Part shown: positions 30,570 to 39,098 of the stretch, in pieces
Position numbering within the stretch: position 1 is the stretch's first letter
Layout: each line of letters opens with the position of its first letter
NCBI GenBank assembly: GCA_000244995.1
Contig: CM001438.1
Coordinates: forward strand, 1,914,921-1,978,920
DNA: 64,000 nt
Source of the DNA: Burkholderiales bacterium JOSHI_001
GTDB taxonomy: Bacteria; Pseudomonadota; Gammaproteobacteria; Burkholderiales; Burkholderiaceae_C
Direction of reading: 5' to 3'
The notes under the pieces: generated by a model
What the model saw: the letters and a program-made list of their open reading frames with translations, nothing else
What the model was told of the DNA's origin: nothing
The model's database searches: none
Position numbers and translations under genes: made by a program

Positions 30570-31271
30570 ATGATCAATGCCGACCCCCAAGAATTGGCCA
30601 AATTCAGCGACCTGGCCCACCGCTGGTGGGACCGCGACGGCGAGTTCAAGCCTCTGCACCAGATCAACCCGCTGCGCTTGAACTGGATCGAGCAGTTGGC
30701 GCCTCTGGTGGGCCGGCGGGTGCTGGACGTGGGTTGTGGCGGTGGCATTCTGGCGGAATCGATGGCAGGCCGCGGTGCACAGGTCCTGGGCATCGACCTG
30801 GCGGACAAGCCGCTGAAGGTGGCGCAATTGCACGCCATGGAAGCGGGCATCGATGGGCTGGATTACCGCGCTGTGGCGGTGGAAGCGCTGGCGGCTGAAA
30901 TGCCGGCGAGTTTCGACCGCGTGACCTGCATGGAGATGCTGGAGCACGTGCCTGAACCGGAGTCTGTGGTGCGGGCGTGTGCGGCGCTGGTGAAACCCGG
31001 TGGGCAGGTCTTCTTTTCCACGCTCAACCGCAATGCCAAGGCCTTCTTGTTTGCCATCGTCGGTGCCGAGCACCTGCTGAGAATGCTGCCCAAGGGCACG
31101 CATGAGTACGCCAAGTTCATCAAACCCAGTGAATTGGCGCGCTGGTGCCGCGAGGCCGGCTTGCAGGTGGATGAATTCAAGGGCATGAACTACAACCCCT
31201 TGACCCAGCGCTACGGCCTGTCCGACGACACCTCGGTGAACTACCTCTTGGCCTGCACCCGGCCGGCATGA
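30570..31271 (+). CDS. ubiG: Ubiquinone biosynthesis O-methyltransferase UbiG
   Basis: SAM-dependent enzyme catalysing both O-methylations of ubiquinone synthesis. 233 residues from the ATG at 30570, with [26 protein letters not shown] (UbiG signature), SAM motif [31 protein letters not shown] and [12 protein letters not shown]. An in-frame GTG at 30513 upstream would run into the terminator and is rejected. gph follows with an ATGA overlap, as in many proteobacteria. Confidence 0.96.
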   Translation: MINADPQELAKFSDLAHRWWDRDGEFKPLHQINPLRLNWIEQLAPLVGRRVLDVGCGGGILAESMAGRGAQVLGIDLADKPLKVAQLHAMEAGIDGLDYRAVAVEALAAEMPASFDRVTCMEMLEHVPEPESVVRACAALVKPGGQVFFSTLNRNAKAFLFAIVGAEHLLRMLPKGTHEYAKFIKPSELARWCREAGLQVDEFKGMNYNPLTQRYGLSDDTSVNYLLACTRPA

Positions 31272-31936
31272 TGGCCGCCGCCTGCAGGGCGGTGCTGTTC
31301 GACCTGGACGGCACCTTGATCGACAGTGCCCCCGATCTGGCTGGTGCGGCCAATGACCTGCGCGTCCTGCGCGGCATGGCGCCGTTGCCTTTTGAGCAAT
31401 TGCGGCCGATGGTGGGTGCAGGCGCACGCGGCATGGTGGGCGTGGCGTTTGGGGTTGCGCCTGATCAGCCCGACTTCGAACCGCTGCGCGACGCCTTCCT
31501 GGATCGCTATGCACAGCGACTGCTGATGCTGACTCGCGCCTTTGACGCCGTGGAACCGATGCTGCTGGCACTGGAACAAGTGGGCATGCCTTGGGGCATC
31601 GTGACCAACAAGGCCCATCGCTTCACCGACCCCATCGTGGCCGGCCTGGGACTGGACCGGCGGGCGAAAGTGGTCATCGCTGGCGACACCACGGCCCGCG
31701 CGAAACCCCATCCCGATCCACTTCTGGAGGCCGCTCGCCGGTTGGCGCTGTCGCCGCAGGACTGTGTGTACGTGGGCGACGACCTGCGTGATGTGCAGGC
31801 GGGCCGCGCTGCGGGCATGTCCACATTGGCCGCCGCCTGGGGCTACCTGGGTCAGGGCGAAGCCATTGATCGGTGGGGCGCCGATTGTGTGATTCAACAC
31901 CCCGCAGACCTCTTGACTTGGCTGGAACTGGCCTAA
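31268..31936 (+). CDS. gph: Phosphoglycolate phosphatase (HAD family)
   Basis: HAD-superfamily phosphatase that clears 2-phosphoglycolate formed in DNA repair and oxygenase side reactions. 222 residues: motif [17 protein letters not shown], motif II IVTNKAH, motif [11 protein letters not shown] and motif [14 protein letters not shown], with the C1 cap in between. Translationally coupled to ubiG. The specificity is inferred from the gene pair and similarity. Confidence 0.92.
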   Translation: MMAAACRAVLFDLDGTLIDSAPDLAGAANDLRVLRGMAPLPFEQLRPMVGAGARGMVGVAFGVAPDQPDFEPLRDAFLDRYAQRLLMLTRAFDAVEPMLLALEQVGMPWGIVTNKAHRFTDPIVAGLGLDRRAKVVIAGDTTARAKPHPDPLLEAARRLALSPQDCVYVGDDLRDVQAGRAAGMSTLAAAWGYLGQGEAIDRWGADCVIQHPADLLTWLELA

Positions 31937-31949
31937 ACTAGTGGATGAA

Positions 31950-32325
31950 GGGGCTGACCTGGTTTCGACGTGGGTTCGGAATCAAGTGGAGCATGCCGAG
32001 CACTCCAGTACGCTCGCAAATCTGTCTGGAAAACAATCAAGCGCCAACGATTCTTCGTACGCTCTCGCCGCTTAAAAACCGGCGTTCCGCTCACCGGATG
32101 GCCAATGGTCCGGGTTGAAGGCCGCAAGGCCTGAGACAGAGCGGTCATACACATTGGCTGGTTCGGTGCTGGGTCACTCGGCATCGAACAAGACTAAGTG
32201 ACTGGTGGTCCCCGTAGCGTGCTGCTGCGCGACGGGGATTGCGAGACTCAAATCAGTCAGCTACGCATGTAGAACTGCTTGGTAAAGGCTGACGGACGGG
32301 GGTTCAATTCCCCCCAGCTCCACCA
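31950..32325 (+). ncRNA. ssrA: tmRNA (ssrA)
   Basis: Transfer-messenger RNA for ribosome rescue. The 5' end GGGGCTGACCTGGTTTCGAC and the 3' end GGGTTCAATTCCCCCCAGCTCCACCA pair as the tRNA-like acceptor and T arm, with an encoded CCA. The tag frame at 32043-32075 reads ANDSSYALAA followed by a stop, giving the tag (A)ANDSSYALAA, whose ending matches the LAA degron. About 376 bases, single-piece form. Its 3' end is the left edge of the genomic island. Confidence 0.97.
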
Positions 32326-32360
32326 TTTGGAAATCTCATGGCGTCCCACAACGTCCTGGG
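32321..32360 (+). repeat. Left att-like repeat at the tmRNA 3' end
   Basis: Forty bases starting at the last five bases of tmRNA (CACCA). They match 47762-47801 at 36 of 40 positions, in the same orientation; the mismatches are at 32326, 32327, 32341 and 32345. A direct repeat at an ssrA 3' end next to an integrase relic is the standard signature of site-specific island integration, so I read this as attL. Confidence 0.75.
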
Positions 32361-32370
32361 AAGTGTCAAA

Positions 32371-32405
32371 ACCCCCAAGTTAATCAACGACTTGGGGGTT
32401 TTTTC
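32371..32405 (+). terminator. Rho-independent terminator downstream of tmRNA
   Basis: ACCCCCAAGT, nine-base loop, ACTTGGGGGT, then six T. It lies just inside the island, right of the att-like repeat, so tmRNA termination may now use island DNA. Confidence 0.88.
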
Positions 32406-32434
32406 TTGCCCGGAGGGTCCCGCACCGTCCACGT

Positions 32435-32902
32435 CGAGACAAGCGCGACCGTGCGCGGGAAGTGCTGGCCGACGGTGTCGTCCCCAGCGAAGCCCGGCGG
32501 GCCGGGAAGGCAATCCGATCCGCCCCGGTGCTGAATGGCTTCGAGGCCGTGGCCCGGGAGTGGCACGCCACCATGCACCTGGCCCAAGTCAGCCCAGGCC
32601 ACGCTGCGCGCACTTTGATCCGGCTGGAGCAGGATGTCTTTCCGTGGTTGGGCGGGCCGTCGATCGGTGACATCAAGGCCCCGCAGTTGCTTCATGTCAT
32701 GCGCCGCATCGAGGCGCGTGGCGCGATCGAGACGGCTCACCGCGCCCTGCAGGCTTGCGGCCAGGTGTTCCGTCATGCCATTGCCATGGGGCGAGCCGAG
32801 CGCGACCCCACGCCGGACCTGCGCGGTGCGCTGAAGCCCGTTCTGGTCAAGCACATGGCGGCCATCACCGACCCCAAGCGTGTGGGCGAGTCGATGGCGT
32901 AG
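32435..32902 (+). pseudogene. Tyrosine-recombinase (P4-type integrase) remnant
   Basis: The frame reads DKRDRAREVLADGV, then FEAVAREWH, LIRLEQDVFPWLG and IEARGAIETAHRALQACGQVFRHAIAMGRAERDPTPDLRGAL, ending ITDPKRVGE before a stop. This is the arm-linker and core-binding region of P4-family integrases. The N-terminal DNA-binding domain and the whole catalytic domain (Arg...His-x-x-Arg...Tyr) are missing, so it is inactive. Its position beside the tmRNA and its orientation fit the integrase that inserted the island. Confidence 0.85.
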
Positions 32903-32914
32903 CACGATGCGCGC

Positions 32915-33680
32915 ATGCGCTTGCCTTGGCACAGGAACCAGGAGCGACAGCTCGATCTGCCGGAGGCGTCGGGCATGCCGTCGGCGCCTGCCAAGGTGGT
33001 CGCGGCAGCGGCTGCGAAGAAGCCGGGTGCCGCCTGCGATGGCCGGCCACTGATGCTGGCCATCGCCCGATTGGTGGAGGACCCGGACAACCCGCGCACC
33101 GAATTCCCTGAGGCTGAGCGCGATGAACTTGCCGAGGACATTCGCCAGCGAGGCGTGCTGCAGCGCATCGTCGTTCACCCGGCTAATGCGCAAGGCCTGC
33201 ACCGCATCCACTTCGGGGCCAAGCGATACCGGGCCGCATTCACGCAGGCCTGACCGAGGTGCCTGTTGTGGTGCCGGAGACTGGAACTGATCCCTATGCC
33301 CAGGTGGCGGAGAACCAGAAGCGGCACGGACTGACGCCCCTGGACTTGGCGCGCTTCATCCCGGGGCCGTGTTGATGCCGGCGAGTCGAACTCGGACATT
33401 GCCAGGCGGCTGGGGATGAAGTTGACCACCGTGGCGCACCACCTTTCGCTGTTGGTGTTGCCGTCTGAACTGGCGCATGCATTGAAGGCCGGGCGTTGCA
33501 CTTCGCCGCGTGCCTTGCATGAACTCGCCAAGCTGCACGAGCAAGATCCGGCACCTTGTTGGCCGGTGGCTGCGAGATCGGCCGCGCGTCGATCTCTGCG
33601 CTGCGCGAGGTGCAAGCTGCAGGGCCGTCGAAGACCCGATCCGCGCCAGGTCCGGGCAAGCTCTGGCCAAGTCGACATCG
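32915..33680 (+). pseudogene. ParB/RepB partition protein remnant with frameshifts
   Basis: ParB sequence runs through three frames. Segment 1 (to 33253) has IARLVEDPDNPRTEFPEAE and RQRGVLQRIVVHP and HFGAKRYRAA. A shift near 33248 leads to GLTEVPVVVPETG and AENQKRHGLTPLDLARFI. A second shift near 33365 gives DAGESNSDIARRLGMKLTTV, the helix-turn-helix, to KLHEQDPA. A third leads to LLAGGCEIGRASISALREVQ. The N-terminal nuclease-like and HTH domains were once intact. ParB-like genes are usual on integrative elements and plasmids; this one is decayed. Confidence 0.8.
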
Positions 33681-33870
33681 TGCGGGGTGCCGCGCGGTTG
33701 ACGCGAGCTGATGAGCCTGGTGCCCTGAACCGCACCTACGGGAGCGACCGCTCGTGGCCGGGACCCCCGAATTCGACTGACAGCCGTGGAGCTTTCCCAA
33801 TGTTGATGTCGGCTTCCGGGGTTGAAGCCGCCGAGGCATGATCGGTGGTGGCTCAGGCAGGAGATCGCTC

Positions 33871-34917
33871 ATGGACTGGTTCGAGCGACTGACAGGCTTC
33901 GTTGAATCCACCGGCACGGCCGGCTACGAAGAGACACGTCAGCGATTGCAGGTTGACGGCAAGCGGCTGATCTCGCGGGTCAACGGTCGCTCATACGGCA
34001 TCGGCACGCTTGAACTCATCTCCTTGCAGGCATTGCGGGAGAGAGCGCATTCGGGACCGCTTGTGCCCGGCGTGAGATCAGTGCGTGTCGTTCGAGGCGA
34101 TGCACGCCAGCTCCACGCAAGCGAGCCGTGCGCTTCGGCGGTTTTTCAGGTGGCCTCCCAGTTCAACCTGTTGGAGATGGTCGGGCCCGATGTCACACCG
34201 GAACGCGGCGTGACGCGCTACGCCGGTGACGGCACCCAGGGCCCGGCCTGTGCCATTGCGGCAGGTGCGGCCACTCTGTATCGCAACTACTTCGCAGCAG
34301 TGGGCGACGCCCACGGTCAAACGGCGGCAAGGCAACTCGATGGGTTTGCAGAGCTTGGCCATGCCGTGGCGCATGAATTGGGCAGGCCTTCTGAAGCACT
34401 CTGGCAAATGCGCAATGGCTATGCGATGTTCTCGGAGGACGGCATCCTGGCCATGTCCGATCATGTTCGGGGGCTCGACGAAAAGCAGCGCGACAAGTTG
34501 CGCGAGCGCCTGAAGATTGGCATGCACTGGGACGTCGAGGTCACGGACGGCCCGGCGGCACCGGGTCAGGTGGTATCGCAGGCCTTCTGCTCGGCGCTGC
34601 CCGTCGCGTACCACGGCTACGCTGGGGTGCCCAGTGCGGCCTGGGCACCGTTGGCCACGCTGGTGCTCGAAGCGGCCTATGAAGCCACGTTGTGGGCGGC
34701 GGTCGTGAATGCGCAACGGGGTGGCTCACGCAAGGTTCTGTTGACCGAACTGGGCGGTGGTGCCTTTGGCAACGACAAGAGTTGGATCCGTTCGTCCATG
34801 CAACGCGCGCTTCGGTTGGTGCAGCACCATGGCATTCAGGCCTTGGTGGTCAGTTTTGGGGCACCGCCGCGGGAACTGTTGGATTGGGCACGCGCCCAAG
34901 TCCGGCCTGCAGGCTGA
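33871..34917 (+). CDS. Conserved protein with macrodomain-like features
   Basis: A 348-residue protein beginning at the ATG at 33871, which has AGGAG seven bases upstream. The N-terminal quarter (DWFERLTGF ... GTLELISLQAL) leads into VFQVASQFNLLEMVGPDVTP and TQGPACAIAAGAATLYRNYF. The C-terminal part has VLLTELGGGAFGNDKSWI followed by a helix and ALVVSFG. The QFN loop, the glycine-rich GGGAFGND loop and the strand-helix-strand end recall the ADP-ribose pocket of macrodomain/microbial PARG proteins (GCGAFGN-type loop). No PARG GGG-QEE signature is present. Cytosolic: no signal peptide. It is intact although its island neighbours are decayed, so it is probably under selection. Function unknown. 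Confidence 0.75.
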   Translation: MDWFERLTGFVESTGTAGYEETRQRLQVDGKRLISRVNGRSYGIGTLELISLQALRERAHSGPLVPGVRSVRVVRGDARQLHASEPCASAVFQVASQFNLLEMVGPDVTPERGVTRYAGDGTQGPACAIAAGAATLYRNYFAAVGDAHGQTAARQLDGFAELGHAVAHELGRPSEALWQMRNGYAMFSEDGILAMSDHVRGLDEKQRDKLRERLKIGMHWDVEVTDGPAAPGQVVSQAFCSALPVAYHGYAGVPSAAWAPLATLVLEAAYEATLWAAVVNAQRGGSRKVLLTELGGGAFGNDKSWIRSSMQRALRLVQHHGIQALVVSFGAPPRELLDWARAQVRPAG

Positions 34918-35297
34918 AACCCGGCGCCGCTGTGTTGGTGGCTGCGGGTGGTGTGTTCGGTAAATCACGCTGACGACCCGTTGCGGAGTTGCGCCAGGGT
35001 TGAGGCCACCGCGGTGAGGACCCACTGGGTACCCTTGAGCCCGCCCGAACGCCTTGTGCGCCATCACATGCCTTCGCCGGATCGTCGCCGCGAACCGGGC
35101 GGTCGGGAGCACCCGCAAGTGGCCGTGATTGCCGAAGGCGAATGGCAGCAAATGAGCATCCCCGATGTTGATGATGACTTCAGAGCGACGAGACCTTCGA
35201 CCTGGTCGGCAAGCCCGATATCCAACTGCGACAGCGGCCACCCAGAGTTCGTCGCTACACAGCACGCGGTGCCACCGGTCAGGCGGCCGAGGTGAGT
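34918..35297. other. Gene-free island stretch
   Basis: About 380 bases between the macrodomain-like gene and the convergent esterase. Open frames exist on both strands but have no start context, no recognisable domain and frame-shifting composition. I see no repeat or RNA. Confidence 0.4.
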
Positions 35298-36203
35298 TCA
35301 GTTCGCCTTGATGTCACCAGGCTTGGCCGCCTGTGCGTTCAGCACAAAGCGGCCAACGTCGTCGAGCACCGGCGCCAGCCAGCGCAGCGGCGCGCCGAAG
35401 GCACCGATGAGGGTCATGTGGTTGACGTGCTCGTAGCGGTGAAGACTGACCCGCACGCCTGCAGCCGACAGCCGCGCCGCCAATGCCGCTGTGTTTCTCT
35501 GGGGGTTGACCAGTGAGTCGGTTGTCCCCGCAGCCAGAAAGCTGGGCGGCGCCGCGCTGTTGGCAAATGCCATCGGCTGCGTATGGGGCGGATAGTCGGG
35601 GTGGAAGAACACCGGCTGTGCGTCCCGATTGGTCATCGGCAGGAAGTCGTAAGGCCCGGCCAGCCCAATGAAGCCGGCAAGTTCGCGCGGGGAGTGGCCG
35701 GTGGCGGCCAGCCAGCGCCCGTCGAGCGCCAACATCGCTGCGTTGTAGCCGCCGGCGCTGTGGCCCATGACGAACACCCGGCGTGTGTTGCCGCCGTAGT
35801 CGGCCGCATGCTCGAGGCCCCAGGCCAGCGCCTGCGCGCTGTCTGCCAGGAAGTGGGGGAAGCGAACCTCGGGGTAGAGCCTGTAGTCGGCCACCAACGC
35901 CAGCACGCCGCGCGACGCCAACGCGGCGCCGACGAAGCCGTACTGCGCCCGCTCACCACTGTTCCATGAGCCGCCGTAGAAGAACACCACCACCGGCCAG
36001 CCGCCAGTCGGCGCCACGCCCGCAGGACGGTAGATGTCGAGCCGCTGGCGCGGCAACGCGCCATAGGCGATGTCGGGCACGCGCGCATGGCTGTCGATGG
36101 TGGCCAGCGCATTCAGAGCGGTGAGCGGCGCACACGCGCCAAGCGCAAGCAGCAGTGCCACGGCGCCCAAGCCGGTGATGACCGTCGGTTTGATCCATCC
36201 CAT
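35298..36203 (-). CDS. Alpha/beta hydrolase lipoprotein (esterase/lipase, BD-FAE-like)
   Basis: A 301-residue exported enzyme with a lipobox (ALGAC, Cys24), so probably an outer-membrane or periplasmic lipoprotein. The carboxylesterase signature is VVFFYGGSWNSGER (the HGG-type oxyanion motif has Tyr for His), the nucleophile is in MGHSAGGYNAAML, the acid in AAGTTDSLVNP and the His in YEHVNHMTLIG. The end APVLDDVGRFVLNA closes the fold. Similar proteins cleave small acyl esters; substrate not known. Confidence 0.85.
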   Translation of the reverse strand: MGWIKPTVITGLGAVALLLALGACAPLTALNALATIDSHARVPDIAYGALPRQRLDIYRPAGVAPTGGWPVVVFFYGGSWNSGERAQYGFVGAALASRGVLALVADYRLYPEVRFPHFLADSAQALAWGLEHAADYGGNTRRVFVMGHSAGGYNAAMLALDGRWLAATGHSPRELAGFIGLAGPYDFLPMTNRDAQPVFFHPDYPPHTQPMAFANSAAPPSFLAAGTTDSLVNPQRNTAALAARLSAAGVRVSLHRYEHVNHMTLIGAFGAPLRWLAPVLDDVGRFVLNAQAAKPGDIKAN

Positions 36204-36612
36204 CCCGCCAGCTTACGTGGTGTGGGCACGCACAGATGCAAATGGGGTGCTCCGCGACCATCGCCAGCATCCTCACCGTCTCGCACGATCGCCCCGTAGA
36301 GGCTTGATGGCCTCGGTCGCCGAGGAATGCCGAGCGTCGTGCCCCCATGACCGGTCGTGAAGGTCGGCAGCCCTCGACCCATTGGCGTCCTTCGATGTGC
36401 GAGTTTCGCGGCCGCAAAGCGGCCACGGGGACCCCGGTCTTCAACGCCAGTTGCGGCACCGTCTGACAGCGTACGACTGGCAGGCCGCTGCGCGCGAAGC
36501 CGAAGCCAGCCGCCGTCGCGTCTGGGCCAACGCGTTGTGCACGGCGCGATGGATGCAACGACTCGGGGCGGGCTGAAGTTGATCTATGCACGTCACGGCG
36601 CGCAACCGATCC
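36204..36612. other. Gene-free island stretch
   Basis: About 410 bases between the esterase and the ankyrin gene. Short frames (for example around 36425-36580, with QAAAREAEASRRRVWANAL) could be remnants of a coding sequence, but none has a start or domain I can support. Confidence 0.35.
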
Positions 36613-37416
36613 TCAGGAACCCGGGCGCATGGCCGACTCCAGCAACCCGGCGGCCTCGCGGTGGCCGGCCGCACGGGCAAAATCCAGGGCCATCTGACCT
36701 TCGCGGGTCCGGATCGATGGGTCCGCCCCCTTGTCGAGCAAGGCGCGGATTACCGCGACACGCCCTTCCTTCGCGGCGGATACCAAGGCAGTCCATCCCG
36801 TGGCGTCGGTCGGTATGACGTTCGGGTCGGCGCCTGCGGCGAGCAGCCGTTCGACGATTGCCAGTTGACCATATCGCGACGCGAACATCAGCGCGGTGCG
36901 TCCGTACGAGTTTCGAAGATTCGAGTCGGCCTTCGCCTCCAGCAGAACGACCACGGCTTCCAGGTGTCGCTCCGCCGCGGCGATCATCAGCGGCGTCCAG
37001 CCGCCCGGGTTGCGGTAATTCGGATCAATACCCTCGGACAGGAAGCGCTGCACGGCAGCTGTGTCGCCTCGATACGCCGCATCGAACAACCCGCGCCCGG
37101 GCGCGGGCACGTAGCCTGGCTGACCCAGCCCGTAGCGCGCCAGCGAGCCTCGGCATGCGTCACCTGCCGGTTCGGCGTCGCAGGTCCGCACCACCGCGTC
37201 GCACATGGTGTGGGCCAGCAGTCCGGCGTCTTCACGCGTCCGGATTCGTGGGTCGATGCCGACCTTTCGTAGCATCGAGGGCACCTCAACCGTCATGCAG
37301 GCCTCCAGCAGCTCTGATGGTGCAGTCGAGGCGCCGCGAGCTCCAAATCCCGCCGCGGCGAGCGCGAACGAAAGCGCCATCGTCAAAACGACCCTGGGCC
37401 ACGGCCGATCGGTCAT
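36613..37416 (-). CDS. Exported ankyrin-repeat protein
   Basis: A 267-residue protein with a signal peptide (about residues 1-29, ending ARGAS). Four to five ankyrin repeats occupy residues 110-260: GLFDAAYRGDTAAVQRFLSEGIDPN, GWTPLMIAAAERHLEAVVVLL, GRTALMFASRYGQLAIVERLL, GWTALVSAAKEGRVAVIRALL and a final partial. Four Cys in the N-terminal part (CMTVEV, MCDAVVRTCDAEPAGDAC) could form disulfides. Periplasmic ankyrin proteins generally bind partners; AnkB-type ones protect catalase. The partner here is unknown. Confidence 0.85.
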   Translation of the reverse strand: MTDRPWPRVVLTMALSFALAAAGFGARGASTAPSELLEACMTVEVPSMLRKVGIDPRIRTREDAGLLAHTMCDAVVRTCDAEPAGDACRGSLARYGLGQPGYVPAPGRGLFDAAYRGDTAAVQRFLSEGIDPNYRNPGGWTPLMIAAAERHLEAVVVLLEAKADSNLRNSYGRTALMFASRYGQLAIVERLLAAGADPNVIPTDATGWTALVSAAKEGRVAVIRALLDKGADPSIRTREGQMALDFARAAGHREAAGLLESAMRPGS

Positions 37417-37602
37417 AGGTCTCCTCCCTCAGGCCGAAGAAACTGTCCTACGTAGCAGTATGGGACTGTTACGCCGAGCCTTCCGTTGACGAAGCTCAGC
37501 GGTGGATCGAAGAGCGCCCGCGGCGTGCATCGGAATGCGTTGACGCAACGCATCGCAATGACCCGCGCAGTAAGCTGAAGTTTTGTTATTGGGGATATGG
37601 CC

Positions 37603-38637
37603 ATGAAGCGTATGGCGATGACGTCGGCCGGGCTCGTTCTAGCTCTGGCTGCAGGCGGGTCGTGGTGCGGTCCCTGGCAGGACGCCCAGCAGGCGCAGCA
37701 GCGAGGAGACGTCACGGGCGCCGTGCAGATCCTGCGCACAGCAGCTGAACAGGGCGATCCCGATGCGCAGGCAGGTCTCGGCAGCTTCTACGTCTACGGC
37801 GTCGGCGTACCTCGCGACGATGGTCAGGCCGTCAATTGGTATCGCAAGGCCGCAGCCCAGGGAAACGTCGAAGGCCAATACAACATGGGCGTCATGCTCC
37901 AGGCCGGGCGTGGGCTGGCGAGGGATCCCGCCGCGGCAGCGGACTGGTACCGCAAGGCGGCCGACCAGGGACATGCCAGCGCCGCACACAACCTGGGCGG
38001 GCTGTACCTATCGGGCAACGGTGTGAAGAAGGACGAGGCTCAGGCATTGCTGTGGCTGCGAAAGGCAGCCGACGGCGGCAATGTCGGGGCGATAAACAAG
38101 ATCGGGCTCATGTACCGCATCGGTATGGGCGTCGCGAAAGATCCCACCGCAGCGTTCAAGTGGTTTGACCAGGCGGCAGCCGCTGGCGAACCCATGGCAA
38201 TGTTCAACCTGGCAGGAACGTATGAACGCGGAGAAGGCGTAGCCAAGGATGACGCGGCGGCTCTGGAGTGGACGCAAAGGTCCGCCAACGGCGGCTATCC
38301 GGCGGCGCAGTTTGATCTTGCGCTGCGGTACCGCGAAGGCAAGGGCGTGTCGAAGAGCACCGGCGAAGAAGTCCGTTGGCTGCGGGCCGCCGCCGAGCGC
38401 GGGTGGGCGCGCGCGCAGGGCCTGCTCGGCATCTACTATTCCGAAGGCAGGGGCGTCGCAAAAGATCCCGTACAGGCCTGTGTCTGGCTGAGCCTAGGTG
38501 CGCGGGAGGGTGCTGCATTGATGGATTTGCGAAAGCTGGAGTGCGGCGCGCTCAACCCGGAGGGGCGGGAGCGGGCCGACAAGCTGACGCGGGAGTGGCA
38601 GCCAATCCCGTGGGGCGAGGCGGTCGGGAGTCGTTGA
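37603..38637 (+). CDS. Exported Sel1-like repeat protein
   Basis: About 344 residues. The ATG at 37603 follows GGGGA at 37591-37595; another ATG two codons upstream (37597) is possible. After a signal peptide (MKRMAMTSAGLVLALAAGGSW), seven or so Sel1/TPR-type 36-residue repeats follow, each with the pattern A..LG..Y..G.GV..D...A..W..KAA..G (e.g. GLGSFYVYGVGVPRDDGQAV). Such solenoids scaffold protein partners in the periplasm. The 180-base gap to the divergent ankyrin gene suggests a shared intergenic control region for the two repeat proteins. Confidence 0.88.
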   Translation: MKRMAMTSAGLVLALAAGGSWCGPWQDAQQAQQRGDVTGAVQILRTAAEQGDPDAQAGLGSFYVYGVGVPRDDGQAVNWYRKAAAQGNVEGQYNMGVMLQAGRGLARDPAAAADWYRKAADQGHASAAHNLGGLYLSGNGVKKDEAQALLWLRKAADGGNVGAINKIGLMYRIGMGVAKDPTAAFKWFDQAAAAGEPMAMFNLAGTYERGEGVAKDDAAALEWTQRSANGGYPAAQFDLALRYREGKGVSKSTGEEVRWLRAAAERGWARAQGLLGIYYSEGRGVAKDPVQACVWLSLGAREGAALMDLRKLECGALNPEGRERADKLTREWQPIPWGEAVGSR

Positions 38638-39098
38638 GCATCCCTTCAGATGTCACGGTATCTCGGTCCGCCGAGCACGGCCCAGCCGATGTCGTCATTC
38701 TTCATCGAGCGTGCCTAGCCGACGTCGGAGGGGCAACCAAACCGGGTCGCAATGCTGCGACACCGGCGCAACGGCATCCACCCCGGCAAGTAACGACCGC
38801 ACGATTGGTGCAAGTTGGGCCGGTTCGGGCGGCAGGGCTCGAGCAACCCGAGCGTGCCCTTCGCAAGCGGCCGCTGGTGTTCGACCGCTCCTGGCCGGGA
38901 GCGGGTCCAGCCTCGGTTCGCCGTGAGCTGACTTTGGTCGGCAGGGCCTTTGCGCCCATGGTCAGCTTTCTGGTGCCACCGCGCACTCACACTGACGGCC
39001 ATATCCCGTCGCTCACCAATGGTCCCTGAGCAAGTCGTTCTCCAGATGGATGGACAGATCGATAAACCGGCGGGTCAAGACAAGACTGCGTGACTGGA
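38638..39098. other. Gene-free island stretch with relic repeats
   Basis: About 460 bases with no supported gene. The segment 38882-38900 matches 33745-33763 at 18 of 19 bases, and 38923-38940 resembles, inverted, 40634-40651. These shared scraps look like decayed copies of one dispersed sequence. Confidence 0.4.

Noticed and set aside
33838-33870. Eleven-codon extension of the macrodomain-like protein
   Set aside because: The ATG at 33871 has a well-placed AGGAG; the upstream start has none.
34726-35265. 179-codon minus-strand frame after the macrodomain-like gene
   Set aside because: Overlaps the end of that gene, has no domain and no start context; at most a relic.
36425-36580. Possible coding relic in an island gap
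   Set aside because: A short Ala/Arg-rich translation that I could not assign to any family.
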